DNA from: Heloderma charlesbogerti
Taxonomy: Eukaryota; Chordata; Lepidosauria; Squamata; Helodermatidae
Direction: 5' to 3'
Length of the DNA stretch: 64,000 nucleotides
NCBI GenBank assembly: GCA_026122225.1
Contig: JANEZZ010001959.1
Coordinates: 2,303,501-2,367,500 of the forward strand
Position 1 is the stretch's first letter. Each line of letters begins with the position of its first letter. Below, in pieces: positions 10,621 through 22,332 of the stretch. The notes under the pieces are model-generated. The model had not been told where the DNA came from. It did not search any database and saw only the letters and a program-made list of their open reading frames with translations. Position numbers and translations under genes: made by a program.

Positions 10621-11178
10621 CCGAGGATGTTTTTAATTCTTTTCAACGTGCAAGGTGGGGTTGTCGTTTGTCACCGTGGTGTTGTTCTGAGCCTTTTATG
10701 TTTTTCATTCTTTTCTAAGACGGGATCAACAGTAGGAGATGTGGGATATATAAACATTTTAAATAAAATTAAATGTATTTGACGTGTTTCATTCTTCCCC
10801 TATGCCCTTCCAAACAACATAGACCCAAATTTCTGGGGAACTCCGGAGCTTTCAGAGTGCTATAACAATAAACGCTTGCACAATAAAAATTAATAAATAG
10901 CTGTTCTGAAATTAAAAAGGTTCCCCTTTCCCATAGTTTCCATCACCACTGTTCTCCCTCCGGAGCAACATGAGGCCAGAGAGGTATAGCCCCATGCCAT
11001 GCACCCTATTATCTGACTTCGGGTCTCCCAGTTTGGGGTTTATATACTGGCCATATGCTATGATCGGGTGGTGATTTACACCCCCTGGCATCTCTACGTG
11101 GTGGCCATGTGCACCAATATGCTCACAGACACCTCTCTTGGCACCCACCAGGCTCCCTGCCTCTTCTGATTTTTATTT

Positions 11179-11180
<2 letters not shown>
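10621..11180. other. unassigned DNA right of the CpG island
   Basis: No gene is seen. A short 'gggatatataaacatttt' with 'aataaaatt' at 10740-10775 resembles a SINE/LINE tail. The rest is unassigned. Confidence 0.3.

Positions 11181-11222
<42 letters not shown>
11181..11222 (+). repeat. (AT)n microsatellite
   Basis: About 21 uninterrupted AT units directly precede a Sauria SINE. Confidence 0.95.
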
Positions 11223-11225
<3 letters not shown>

Positions 11226-11522
11226 ACTGCAGACTGGAAGGTCGGCAGGTCAGCAGTTCGAGACCCGAGTGCTGCGTGACGGAGTGAGCGCCCGTCTTCA
11301 GTCCCAGCTCCTGCCAACCTAGCAGTTCGAAAGCAAGAAATTGCAAGTAGATAAATAGGTACCGCCTCGGCGGGAAAGGTAACAGCGTTCCGTGCACCTC
11401 GGTGTTCAGTCATGCCGGCCACATGACCACGGAAGTGTCTTCGGACCGCGCTGGCTCTTCAGCTTAGAAACGGGGATGAGCACCGCACCCTAGAGTCGGA
11501 CACGACTGGTTGGGGACACCTT
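11223..11522 (+). repeat. Sauria-type SINE
   Basis: The head is tRNA-like with a B-box-like 'agcagttcgagacccgag'. The middle holds 'gccggccacatgaccacgg', and the tail 'agagtcggacacgactgg' is shared with BovB 3' ends in this window. This fits Sauria SINEs, which use BovB machinery. The tail runs into a short TATA repeat. Confidence 0.75.
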
Positions 11523-11534
11523 TATATATATGCC

Positions 11535-11760
11535 ACCGAATGTGAAGAGAGAACTCTCTGGAAAAGACCCTGATGCTGGGGAAGACAAGGCAAAAGGAGA
11601 AGGGGATGGCAGAGGATGAGATGGCTAGATAGCATCACTGATGCAATAAATATGGACTTGAGCACGCTCCGGGAGAGAGCGCAGGACAGGAAGGCCTGGT
11701 GTGCTATGGTCCATGGGGTCACGAAGAGTCGGACACAACTGAACGACTGAACGACAACAA
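11535..11760 (+). mobile_element. BovB LINE 3' fragment
   Basis: Encodes the C-terminal BovB segment (LMLG..., MRWLDSITDA-like, KSRT-like) in broken frame. It ends 'gtcggacacaactgaacgac' and 'gacaacaac', followed by (CT)n(AT)n. Severely 5'-truncated. Confidence 0.8.

Positions 11761-11793
<33 letters not shown>
11761..11793 (+). repeat. (CT)n(AT)n microsatellite
   Basis: A compound simple repeat directly after the BovB tail. Confidence 0.9.
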
Positions 11794-13670
11794 ATTTTTA
11801 ACTGGGGAGCTGACATGCTGCGAAGTGAAGTGCTGCCCTTCAGCACCATCTTTATTTGGGTTCGAAAGAGTGGTTTTGTGTTTTGGAGCTCAGAGACCCC
11901 ACTTCTGCCTTGTACTTAGATTCTTGGGCCAGATACTTTTCTTTTAATCTCACCACTTCCCCTTCTGAGAAATGAGTGTTTTGTGACTGGCCACACCCTC
12001 TGCCAGCTATTTTATGAATGGGCAAGCCCCCCCAGCTAGGGCAGCCATTTTATGAGATGGCTCACAACAGTCTTCCAAAATTCCAGACGTTCCCACCAAC
12101 CCAAAAAGGTTGAGGAGTCGCCATACCCTATGGTCTGTCTTGAAGATGTGGTCAAGGTTGGGGAAATGGGGTGTCTTTACAAATCCCCCCTCCATCTAAT
12201 TGAAGTCAAAGCAAAATTCCGTACACCAGATCTGGAGCAGGCGTGAAGTTCCACCGCCGGTAAGAGAACGACCGTGATTTGAATGGTTATAGGATTCGGC
12301 ATAAGAATGCTCCTCCCTTGTGCCACCATCGCCCTGCCCACGTCTCTAACCATTTCAGACAATCCAACAGTATATCTTTGCAGTTCCACTGTGGATCGTT
12401 CAGCTGGCATATTGGGGGAGTTTCACTGGCATCACTATCACGCCAGTGGCATAGCTCCAGTTCCACTGCCATACTGGGCCTTCCACCAGATCCTTGGCTC
12501 TCTCAGCTGGTACAATGAGACTGTGCTCTTATGCCCTGTTAATTTCTGTAGGGATGTTTCTAAGCATATGTTTAATACAGACTCTCCCATTTAACATATC
12601 AGATTGACTTGAATGTTTAATTCTGACTGGATTGTGTCCTATGTTTACAGCAAGGAATCAACAGTCATATTAAACAACTTCAAGTTGGTTTATTACAAAG
12701 AGGATAATGCAGTACCCTCTGACAGTTTTCTGAACATCGTTGAGGGTTTGTTTTTTTTTAAATACAGCCAGTTCTTTAGAGGAAAATGTCAAGGAAAATG
12801 TCATTTTTAAGGATGATGATAGATTCAAGCAAACAGCAGGCATATAAAAATAACAAGCACTCTTTTAAGGGCGTTCATAAGTTCACTGGTTCATATAATT
12901 ATCTTCTACTCAGTATTTCTCCCACCATATGTAGCTCTTTTACTTGAGCAGGTCAGTCGGTGCTACCATTATTTAGAGAAAATGACTCTGCGAACTGGTA
13001 GCTGTGCTGTGCTGGCTTCTTGTCTATGAACAGGCCAGCCTCTGAAGAGAATTTGCTAAAAAACAGAGGCTGCTACCTTGCTATGTGAAAGAAGAAGAAT
13101 CATCCTGTGGGTTTTTATGTTCTCTTTTAATTTATTGATGTATGGGTAAGCTTACTGTTACGCCCTCGCTCCCCAATCTGCCAAGCAGAGAGAACTCCAG
13201 AGGTGCAAGCATTTCCCAGGATTTTGGTTTTCTTTAAATGAGGTCCCTGGAGGATTACGATGTTTTGAAATGTAAACATTCATTTACAAATACAGAGGTT
13301 GCATATAGGTGGAGACCCACAGCATTAACACCCTGAAAGATACTGCTCCCCCATCAGATTTCTAGGGGGAGCCTTGAACCCTAAAGATGCTTCCAGAGCC
13401 CAAGCTCAGCAACTAAATCAAGCTACTTTCTTTTGTTCTTACACTCACAGTGAATTAACACTTTCTTTAAAGGAGGGGGGAATCTTGCTGAGTCATCTTC
13501 CCGCCTTTGGGGCCCATTCACAAGATAGCAGCTGATGAATTCATAAACATGTTTAGGCAAGAAAACCTGGATCTCTTACAAACAGGGTCACTAGGCTGGA
13601 AGGATCCCTGAAAGGTTATTTAGACCAGCCACAAATGCACAACATTACTATGGACTCTTAACATAGACCA
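11794..13670. other. no gene or named repeat recognised
   Basis: Short frames only, AT-rich from about 12600, with no RNA gene or familiar motif. The block 12360-12480 has several short inverted 'ccagtggca/tgccactg' words and may be a decayed foldback element. Confidence 0.3.
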
Positions 13671-13671
13671 G

Positions 13672-13803
13672 TCTTCCATAACTTGGCTCCCTCCAGATGT
13701 TTTAAGATCCAACTCCTATTAGCCCCAGCCAGCATCGTCAACAACCAGGAATGCTAGGAGTTGTAGTCCAAAACATCTGGAGAGCACCAGGTTGGGGAAG
13801 GCT
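13672..13803. mobile_element. palindromic MITE family C
   Basis: A foldback with 'aggagttgtagtccaaaaca' and 'gcaccaggttggggaaggct' in one arm and a diverged complement in the other. Same family as 2965-3240. Confidence 0.6.
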
Positions 13804-14079
13804 GCCTTAAATTATGGCCACATTCACAGATGATAAGCCAGGAAACCTGGCTTAATAAACCACAATTTGAACAAGCAGCACGGTAGTCCATGCAGCCTGC
13901 TTGTCCCTCCATTTGTGTGAGCAGGTAAACAAACCAGGAAGAGGAAAGCATTGTGAAATGGCTGAACCTGGACTGTGGTTAAGCGTGCCCAAACAAGCTA
14001 GGCCAACAACAAGCCCTGGTTTACAATCCTAGCTTGTTGAGGCACACAACTGCAATCTCAGGTCATACGAAGAGCTGTG

Positions 14080-14475
14080 TTGGATCAGACTTATCTAGGG
14101 AAATTGCTTCAGCCCCTTGATAATATTGGTTGCACTTTTCTACACCTTTTCCAGCTCCACAATATCCTTTTTGAGGTGCAGTGACCAGATCTGTACACAG
14201 TATTCTAAGTGTGGTCACACCATAGATTTGTAAAAAGGCATTATGATATTGGCAGTTTTATTTTCAATCCCTTTCCTAATAATCCCCAACATTGAATTTG
14301 CCTTATGGAATTTGCCTTTTTCAGCCCCAATATGCATTACCTTACACCTGCTTACATGGAACAGCATTTGCCATTTTAATGCCAATTCCCCAGGGTTGGA
14401 CAGATCCTTTTGAAGATCTTTGCTGGCCCTTTTTGTTTTAATACAAATGGGCATAATGCAAAGCTCTCCCCTTCC
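14080..14475 (-). mobile_element. CR1 LINE fragment
   Basis: On the minus strand it encodes a broken CR1 RT C-terminal segment (words such as KCKVMHIGA and NIIMPFYKSMV). The plus-strand text 'ctgtacacagtattctaag' and 'ccctttcctaat' is the familiar antisense CR1 sequence of reptile genomes. Truncated at both ends. A related fragment is at 35760-35945. Confidence 0.65.
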
Positions 14476-14599
14476 TGGTTTGTTTACCCACTTGCACAAA
14501 ATGAAAAGTGAAGCAGAAGTGAACCGGCTGAGTGCACCAGCACACAGCTTGTTCACATCATGATTTATTAAACCAGGATTCCATAACCTATCTTTCAAT

Positions 14600-14640
14600 G
14601 AACTGGTTCACATGTAATGACAATCCAGAGTATGGGTTGT
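14600..14640. mobile_element. MITE family E terminus, split by BovB
   Basis: 'actggttcacatgtaatgac' is a family-E end. A matching opposite end ('cgttacatgcaaaccag') lies at 17970-17990, so the BovB at 14645-17862 and a small foldback element may sit between its two halves. Confidence 0.35.
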
Positions 14641-14644
14641 TGCC

Positions 14645-17600
14645 TTGTTGTTGTTGTTCAGTCGTTAAGTCGTGTCTGACTCTTCATGACCCCATGGGCC
14701 ATAGCACGTCAGGCCTTCCTGTCCTCCACTCTCTCCCGGAGTGTGCTCAAGCTCATATTCATTGGATCGGTGATGCTATCTAGCCAACTCATCCTCTGCC
14801 GTCCCCTTCTCCTTTTGCCTTCAATCTTTCCCAGCATCAGGGTCTTTCCAGAGAGTTTTCTCTTCGCATTAAGTGGCCAAAATATTTGAGCTTCGGCTTC
14901 AGTATCTGTCCTTCCAATGAGCAGTCAGGGTTGATTTCCTTTAGGATGGACTGATTTGACCTCCTTGCAGTCCAGGGGACTCGTAAGAGTCTCCTCCAGC
15001 ACCACAATTCGAAGGCATCAATTCTTTGGCGCTCAGCCTTCCTTATAGTCCAGCTCTCACAGCCATACATTACTACTGGGAAAATCATAGCTTTGATTAG
15101 ATGGACCTTTGTCGGCAAGGTGATGTCTCTGCTTCTTACTAAGCTGTCTAGGTTTGCCATAGCTTTCCTCCCAAGAAGCAAGCGTCTTTTAATTTCATGG
15201 CTACAGTCACCGTCTGCGGTGATCTTGGAGCCCAAGAAAGTAAAATCTGTGACTGCTTCCATTTCTTCCCCTTCTATATGCCAGGAAGTGATGGGGCCAG
15301 ATGCTATGATCTTCGTTTTTTTAATGTTGAGTTTCAGACCAGCTTTTTCGCTCTCCACTTTCACCCTCAACAACAGGCTCTTTAGATCCTCTTCACTTTC
15401 TGCCATTAGGGTGGTATCGTCTGCGTATCTGAGGTTGTTGATAATTCTCCCGGCAATCTTAATTCCGACCTGTGATTCATCCAACCCAGAGTTTCTCATG
15501 ATGTACTCTGCATATAAGTTAAATAAACAGGGCAACAATATGCAGCCTTGTCGTACTCCTTTCCCAATTTGGAACCAATTGGTTGTTCCATGTCCGGTTC
15601 TTACTGTTGCTTCTTGACCCTCATACAGGTTTCTCAGGAGACAGGTAAGGTGGTCTGGTACTCCCATCTCTTTAAGAATTTGCCAGAGTTTGTTGTGATC
15701 CACATAATCAAAGGCTTTAGCATAGTCAATGAAGCAGAAATAGACGTTTTTCTGGAATTCTCTTGCTTTCTCCATGATCCTGCAAATGTTGGCGATTTGA
15801 TCTCTAGTTCCTCTGCCTCTTCAAAACCCAGCTTGTACTTCCAGTAGTTCTCGGTTCACATATTGCTGAAGCCTAGCTTGTAGGATTTTGAGCATCACCT
15901 TGCTGGCATGTGAAATGAGCACAATTGTACGGTAGTTTGAACACTCTTTGTCATTGCCCTTCTTTGGAACTGGAATGTAAACTGACCTTTTCCAGTCTTG
16001 TGGCCACTGTTGAGTGTTCCAAATTTGTTGGCATATTGAGTGCAGCACTTTAACAGCATCATCTTTTAGGATTTTAAATAGCTCAGCTGGAATACTGTCA
16101 TCTCCACTAGCTTTGTTGTTAGTAATGCTTCCTAAGGCCCACTTGATTTCACGCTCTAGGATGTCCGGTTCAGTGAACTCAAGTTCAGTGACCACACTAT
16201 CATGGCTATCAGGGACATACAGATCTTTCCTGTATAGTTCTTCTGTGTATTCTTTCCACCTCTTCTTAATCTCATCTGCTTCTGTTAGGTCCCTGCCTTC
16301 TTTGTCCTTTATCATGCCCGTCTTTGCACAAAACGCTCCCTTGAGATCTCCGATTTTCTTGAAGAGATCTCTAGTCTTTCCCATTCTATTGTTTTCCTCA
16401 ATTTCTTTGCACTGTTCATTTAAGAAGGCCTTCTTGTCTCTCCTTGCTATTCTCTGGAACTCTGCATTCAATTGGATATATCTTCCCCTTTCTCCCTTGC
16501 TTTTCACTTCCTTTCTTTCCTCAGCTACTTGTAAAGCCTCATCAGACAGTCACTTTGCTTTATTTTCTTTTTCTTTGGGATGGATTGAGTTGCTGCCTCC
16601 TGAACAATGTTACGGACCTCCGTCCATAGTTCCTCAGGCACTCTGTCTATCAGGTCTAATCCCTGAAATCTATTCCTCACCTCCACTGTATATTCATAAG
16701 GTATATGATTGAGGTCATACCTGAATGGTTTAGTGGTTTTCCCTACATTCTTCAATTTAAGCTGAAATTTTGCAATAAGAAGCTCATGATCTGAGCCACA
16801 GTCAGCTCCAGGTCTTGTTTTTACTGACTGTATAGGGCTTCTCCATCTTTGGCTGCAAAGGACATAATCAATCTGATTTCGATATTGACCATCTGGTGAT
16901 GTCCATGTGTAGAGTCGCCTCCTGTGCTATTGGAAAAGAGTGTTTGCTATGATCAGCGTGTTCTCTTGGCACAACTCTATTAGCCTTTGTCCTGCTTCAT
17001 TTTGTACACCAAGGCCATGCTTGCCTGTTATCCCGGTGATTTCTGGACTTCCTACTTTAGCATTCCAATCCCCTATGATGAAGAGGACATCTTTTTTTGG
17101 TGTTAGTTCTAGAAGGTGTTGGAGGTCTTCATAGAACCGATCAACCTCAGCTTCTTCAGCCTCAGTGGTTGGGGCATAGACTTGAATTACTGTGATGTTG
17201 AATGGTTTGCCTTGGATTCGTACTGGAATTATTCTATCGTTTTTGAGATTGTACCCCAGTACTGCTTTTCCCACCCTTTTGTTGACTATGAGTGCTACTC
17301 CATTTCTTCTAAGGGATTCTTGCCCACAATAGTAGATATGATGGTCACCTGAATTAAATTCGCCCATGCTTGTCCATTTTAGTTCGCTGATTCCTAAGAT
17401 GTCGATGTTCAGTCTTGCCATCTCATGTTTGACCACCTCCAGCTTACCTTGATTCATTGATCTGACATTCCAGGTTCCTAAACAATATTGTTCTTTACAG
17501 CATCGGACTTTCTTTTCACCACCAGACACATCCACAGCTGAGTGTCCTTTCGGCTTTGGCCCAGCCACTTCACTCTTTGTGGCGCTACTTGGAAATTCCC

Positions 17601-17862
17601 TCTGCTCTTCCCCAGTAGTATATTGGACACCTTCCGACCTGAGGGGCTCATCTTCCAGCATCGTATCTTTTAGCCTTGTGATACATTCCATGGGGTTTTC
17701 TTGGTAAGAATACTGGAGTGGGTTGCCATTTCCTTCTCCAGTGGACCACATTTTGTCAGAACTCTCCACCATGACCTGTCCGTCTTGGGTGGCCCTGCCA
17801 CGGCATAGCTTATGGCTTCACTGAATTACTCAAGCCCCTTCACCACAACAAGGCAAGTTCTA
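14645..17862 (-). pseudogene. nearly full-length BovB (RTE-clade) LINE, inactivated
   Basis: A non-LTR retrotransposon reading leftward. The N-terminal APE-type endonuclease (16927-17772) shows GTWNVRSMNQGK, ISELKW, GVALIVNK and GDWNAKVG. The reverse transcriptase follows (15821-16507, then 14837-15775) with FIDYAKAFD, KGVRQGCIL and the catalytic RYADDTTLM. The C-terminal segment (FELWCWRRLLRV, YFGHLMRRE) ends in the (GTT)n-type tail at 14645. About 3.2 kb is nearly the family's full length, including the 5' leader. It is broken by TAG after TLFQ near 16926 and by frameshifts at about 16756-16926, 16510 and 15776-15820, so it is not autonomous. No clear target duplication. Confidence 0.9.
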
Positions 17863-17865
17863 CTT

Positions 17866-17939
17866 AGAGTAGCCCAAATTAGTCTGACTAACTTAAGTCC
17901 CATGCATTTCAATGGTCTACTCAAAGTAGGACTTAACCC
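17866..17939. mobile_element. small foldback element ('tagagtagcc' type)
   Basis: Arms 'agttctacttagagtag' and 'ctactcaaagtaggactt' are complementary around 'cttaagtcccatgcatttc'. The same type occurs at 29637-29745. Confidence 0.5.
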
Positions 17940-17994
17940 AGGATTCAACAACCTATACTCCAGGTTCTCGTTACATGCAAACCAGATTAATATA

Positions 17995-19100
17995 TCACCA
18001 ACTTGTATGCTGCTTTCCCAAGGAAAGATGCTACTCAAAGCAGCTTACAACATCAGAAAAAAAAGGTTACATAATAAAATACAGACATCTTTTCCAATAA
18101 TTCATTAACAACATATAACAAAATGTAAATACTAGTCATACAGGTAGGCTAAACATCTCACATTTATATATTAATGCCATAAGATTAAACAATCCACTAA
18201 GATGAAACCATCATACTAAGGCCTACAAAAGAAAAATACAAAATATAATCTATGTAGCAGCAAAACTACATCTTATCAGAGCTAAATTTTGCCACAAAAA
18301 CTAACTGAGACCACATCCTGTTGGTCTTTAGACACCTTCAGGAGCAGCCTTTGAAGCTGGAGTAATTCAGGGCCCTACCCACCCAGGCCAGGTGAAAGTA
18401 AGCCAGGCATAGGAACAGTGACAGGTTTTGCAGGACTCACAGTGATATGGTCTCTAGGCAATATAGTCTGTCTATGTCAGTCAATTAACTCAAGGCAGCA
18501 GTAGGGTAAGAACACACAGAGAAAAGTAGAACCTGTTGTATAAGATAACTCTGCTATTATACCCACCATTAATACATAGAGTGGTCTGAAGGCACATGAT
18601 GCAGCAACCTTACTGAAGCTAAGCAGGTCAATACCTGAATGAGAAACCAGCCCAGAACCTTATACATGATGCCTTGATGTTGCATAGTAGAAGGAATGAA
18701 GGATATATGTGTAATAAAATAAATAAGAAATACTGCTGCAAAAGACTCTCTCCCTGCTGCAACCCTAGCCAGTGCAATGTTGTACAGGTACAAGAATAGG
18801 CTTGCATAAGAGCCCACAAAATTTATTACTTCACATGCATATGTTTACTCATTTGTGCTGAGGGAGACTAGGAGGGTGTCTCCATGACAACGGAAGGAGA
18901 AAGAAGGCGTGGCTTACCCGTATTTTTCAAGGAGCCAGTTTTGGTCCAGGCAGGGGTCCATGAGCGAGTGTATCACATCATTCTAAGTCGCTTCACACAA
19001 CTTACTTCCAGGGTTGGGGGGGTGGGGTGGACTGACTGGCAGGGGCTGCTCAACCAATAAGAGAGGCTCCCTCCCCCAGCCTCTCCCTCCCCCTTTCTTC
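17995..19100. other. no gene recognised
   Basis: AT-rich with short frames only. 'gaagctaagcaggtcaatac' at about 18614-18634 resembles the 5S rRNA internal region and may be a decayed 5S-derived SINE. Confidence 0.3.
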
Positions 19101-19109
19101 CTCTTCTTA

Positions 19110-19850
19110 ATTACAAGCCTCATTGAGCACAATGGGAGTTATTTCTGAGTAGACAGTAATTGGGTTGTGCTGGGAAAGACACACAGGGGAAGCACAGGGA
19201 TGAGAAACCAGCTCCTTTCTAATCTGATCCTGCCAGGAACAAACGTGTGAATTAGTTACTTCTGATGTGCGCAGGAGACAAGCTAGAGCATTATCAGAAT
19301 GGAACCAAGGGAGATGGTGGGCTCTCCCACACTGGAGGCATTCAAGATGAAGCTGGACAGCCATCTGTTGGGGATGCTGTGACTTGGATTCCTGCATTGA
19401 ACAGGGGGTTGGACTCGATGGTCTTGGAGGCCCCTTCCAACCCTACTAGTCTATGATTCTATAAGCCTTCTTGACCAGAAGGGGAGTTACTTCCAAGTAG
19501 ACAGATTTATGTTTGTGCTGAGAAAGACACACAGGGAAAACCAGCCCCCTTTCTAACCTGATGGTGTGCAGGTTGCTGTAATGAAGCTGTGAATTAGTAA
19601 CTTCCAAAGGCAATAAGCCAAACAATGGAGAATCACAGCTTGGTAAGGTGCTTTATAGCCTTTAGGGAATTAGTGCTTTAAAATGTGCTATTTTGGTTGA
19701 GGGGGATTTCTGTAAATTCTGAAGTGCACATTCAGGGGACAAACCTCACCAAGCACAATGGGAGTTACTTCTGAGTAGACACTGCTTGCTTTTTGCTGGG
19801 AAACACAAGGGCAGGAGACAAGAAACACCCCTTGACTGGGGTCACAGAAT
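19110..19850 (+). repeat. three local copies of a dispersed repeat
   Basis: Units at about 19110-19260, 19450-19610 and 19735-19840 share 'gggagttacttctgagtaga' and 'agacacacaggg', with 'ccagctcctttctaa' in the first two. They are imperfect and separated by a CR1 tail and unique sequence. The element type is uncertain. Confidence 0.5.
19300..19465 (+). mobile_element. CR1 LINE 3' end
   Basis: It contains 'tgggctctcccacactggag', 'atgaagctggacagccat' and the end 'ggttggactcgatggtct...tctatgattct', matching the 3' end at 50040-50190. Severely 5'-truncated. Confidence 0.75.
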
Positions 19851-20099
19851 GGGGGTTGGGGCACACAACAACTATACTGCAGAGAACCCGACTTAAGGAA
19901 AAGAATTGGGCTTTAAGTGGTGTCAGGAAATCCGTTTTTTCCGTGATAAGCTCTGAGGTGGCTGTTGGATGGCCACAATGTCATGTATCCCCAACAACCT
20001 CCAAACACAGCCAGCTTGGAGTAAATTGCTCATGGAAGACAACCCCTAGGTTGTTGTCCTTCCACCAGCAGGTTAAAACTTTTATATTTAAGCAAGCTT

Positions 20100-20273
20100 T
20101 TGGCAAGTAAGCAGGTCTGTTGGGTTCGGTGTTGCTTTGTTCTGTTATTGTAGTGTTTTTAATTGTGTCTTGAATGCATTTGTATTATTAATGTTTTAAT
20201 CAGGTTTTTATTTATCTATGGTTGTAATCCACCTTGAGTGCCATTTTCTTGGTAGAAAGGTGGGGGCACAAAA

Positions 20274-20308
<35 letters not shown>

Positions 20309-20312
20309 ATAG
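20100..20312 (+). repeat. LINE/SINE 3' tail with (AATA)n
   Basis: 'ggttgtaatccaccttgagt' and 'agaaaggtggggg' lead into about ten AATA units at 20272-20312, like an L2-type 3' tail. No head is recognised. Confidence 0.5.
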
Positions 20313-20474
20313 TAACCAAGTTTCATAGAGCTTCTTTGCCTGCCACCTCAGGGTGATGCTTACTTGCTACAGTCAACAGGATGAGTGGCATACTGGTATC
20401 AGGGGAGATATGAAGCTCAAGGATCTGTACTAGTCCACTTGTCCACTCTTCCTCAGTCCTCCCTTTTTGGGGAG

Positions 20475-20660
20475 GGCCCATAACTCATATGTTTGACTTG
20501 CCAAATGTCCTAATTCAATCCCTGGCATCTCCTGTTCAAAAGGATCAGGTAGCAGGAGATGCAAAAGATGTCTGCCTAAAACCATAGAGACCTATTGCCA
20601 GTCAGAAGGAGTTAGATAGACAAATATTCAGAACTGGTATAGGATCTTTTCCCATATTCT
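20475..20660 (+). repeat. decayed tRNA-derived SINE
   Basis: B-box-like 'cctaattcaatccctggcat', then 'gtctgcctaaaaccatagag' and 'ttgccagtcag', follow the order of the SINE at 4866 with heavy divergence. Confidence 0.45.
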
Positions 20661-20774
20661 CTCTCCGATCACACAATTAAGCCCTTTGCATAGCACCAGG
20701 GCTGCACAGGAGCATTCCCACGATACTGACAACTGGGCCTGTAGACTGGATCACATGCTCCACTGATGGTGTTC

Positions 20775-20985
20775 AAGCTAATATGGTGTAGACTGTCAGA
20801 CTGGAACTGGGGAAGTCCAGGTTCTAATCCCTAATTGGCAACTTAGCTCACTGGGTGACCTTGGGTCAGCTGTTTCCTCTCAGCCCAACCTACCTTATAG
20901 GGTTGTTGTGAGGATTAAATGGGGGGCAGGGGAACCTGAGCTCCTTGAAGGAAGGGTGGAATAAAAATACAACCAATAAATATAA
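20775..20985 (+). repeat. MIR-like tRNA-derived SINE
   Basis: B-box-like 'ccaggttctaatcccta', the core 'ctcactgggtgaccttgggt' and the tail 'gagctccttgaaggaag' with 'ggaataaaaatac' match the SINE at 44008-45175. The tail resembles L2, the likely mobilising LINE. Confidence 0.65.
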
Positions 20986-20989
20986 TTGA

Positions 20990-22030
20990 TAAACAGCAAT
21001 CATCTAAATGGGAAACATTAGAATAACAACTTGCCTTTTATTGTGTTACAAAGCTTAATCTTGGGTACAGTCCCTTTGCTGGAGATGAAACAGATCATTG
21101 CCTCTCCCTGGTTTTGTGCTGTATATTCTGCGGAGTAAACTTTATTTGAATTGTTTATTTTATTAGTGCCCTGTTTTGTTTCACACAAGATGCCTGCATC
21201 TGCTCCAGCAAGATTTGTTCCAAAATCATTGTGTTTGTTTTTTTAATAACTACCGCAGTTGCGGCGTTCTCTTGGCGATACATAATTGAGTTAAATTCTA
21301 TGTTTAATGAAAGCTTGAATAAAATACATTCTAAAACGTGGAGAAGAATGTTCACGATTGCCAAGCAATTCATTGCTTGCGTAATCTGCGTTGCAATGGA
21401 ATATAAATTGGTATGGTACCCTGAGGATGTCTCTTGGTTGTATATGAAAGTTTTGTTCATGTTCTTCTTGGTTCTAATTCATGCAGCACATATGCCTGTA
21501 AAAAAACAAACAGACACTGGTAACTCTGTAAATCATATGTTTTCTTAATTGAATTTTGCACGTGGAGGGACAGTATTAATTTCTGGTCCTGGTGGTTAGG
21601 GTGACTAATATTCAAGACAATATGCACATTTTTGATCCATTGAGGAGGGGTGATATTTCAGGGTCTGACAATGTGAAGAAAGGCCCTGTTTTCATACAAG
21701 TATCTCTCCTTTAATAACTCACTTTTGACTGATTAGGAATAAAGGAGGCTGCCTTTTATCAAGTCAGACCTTTAATCCATTTAGTATTGTCTATGCTAGA
21801 GGTGGAAACCTGCAGACTATGGAGGGTTCCCATCCACCCCACCGGCTTCTTTCCCAGGCCCCACCCAGTCCTCAACACTAGAGAAAGACAGCCTTTCTCT
21901 AACACTGAGCAGGAAAAGGCAGTCCCTTTCTCTGTGCAGACAGAGACCCATACCAGTTACTCCATGCCATGGAGAAAGGACTCTGATGACAGAAGGCAAA
22001 GGGGGGGGGGAGTGGCTTCAGGAAGGAGGG
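20990..22030. other. unassigned, with overlapping frames at 21155-21548
   Basis: Frames of about 100 codons on both strands overlap here (21231-21548 plus, 21155-21460 minus). The minus frame reads LEQILLEQMQASCVKQNRA, and the plus frame has two hydrophobic stretches. I do not recognise either. It may be a decayed mobile element or chance. Confidence 0.3.
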
Positions 22031-22034
22031 TCCT

Positions 22035-22215
22035 GCCCCTGACGTCATCTGACCCCAGAGGAGGCAATCTAACCCCTGGGACTGGGGAACTGTTCACTGG
22101 CAGTGGCTCTCCAGAATTTCAGGCAGGGGATATTTCTCAGCCCAACCTAGGCTTGAACCTGAGACCTTTTGCATGCAAAGCATGAATTGTGCTGTACTAT
22201 GAGCTACAGCCCTTC
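22035..22215 (-). repeat. tRNA-derived SINE
   Basis: The minus strand gives 'gctgtagctcatagtacagc' (A box), 'tgctttgcatgcaaaaggtc' and 'caggttcaagcc' (B box), then 'gccactgccagtg'. Same family as 4866. Confidence 0.6.
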
Positions 22216-22297
22216 CCCTTAACTGGCCTAAGATTAAATCACCTGGCCACATAACCACTAAGATTAAATCACCTGCCATGCTCTCAGGCAGAGAAAA

Positions 22298-22332
22298 GGT
22301 ATGAGATGATGATGATGACGATGATGATGATT
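22298..22332 (+). repeat. (ATG)n simple repeat
   Basis: An imperfect GAT/ATG run next to the L2 3' end. Confidence 0.75.

Noticed and set aside
9780..10718. 312-codon plus-strand open frame in the CpG island
   Set aside because: Long frames are open on both strands here because GC-rich DNA has few stops. The product is low-complexity Pro/Ser/Arg with no domain.
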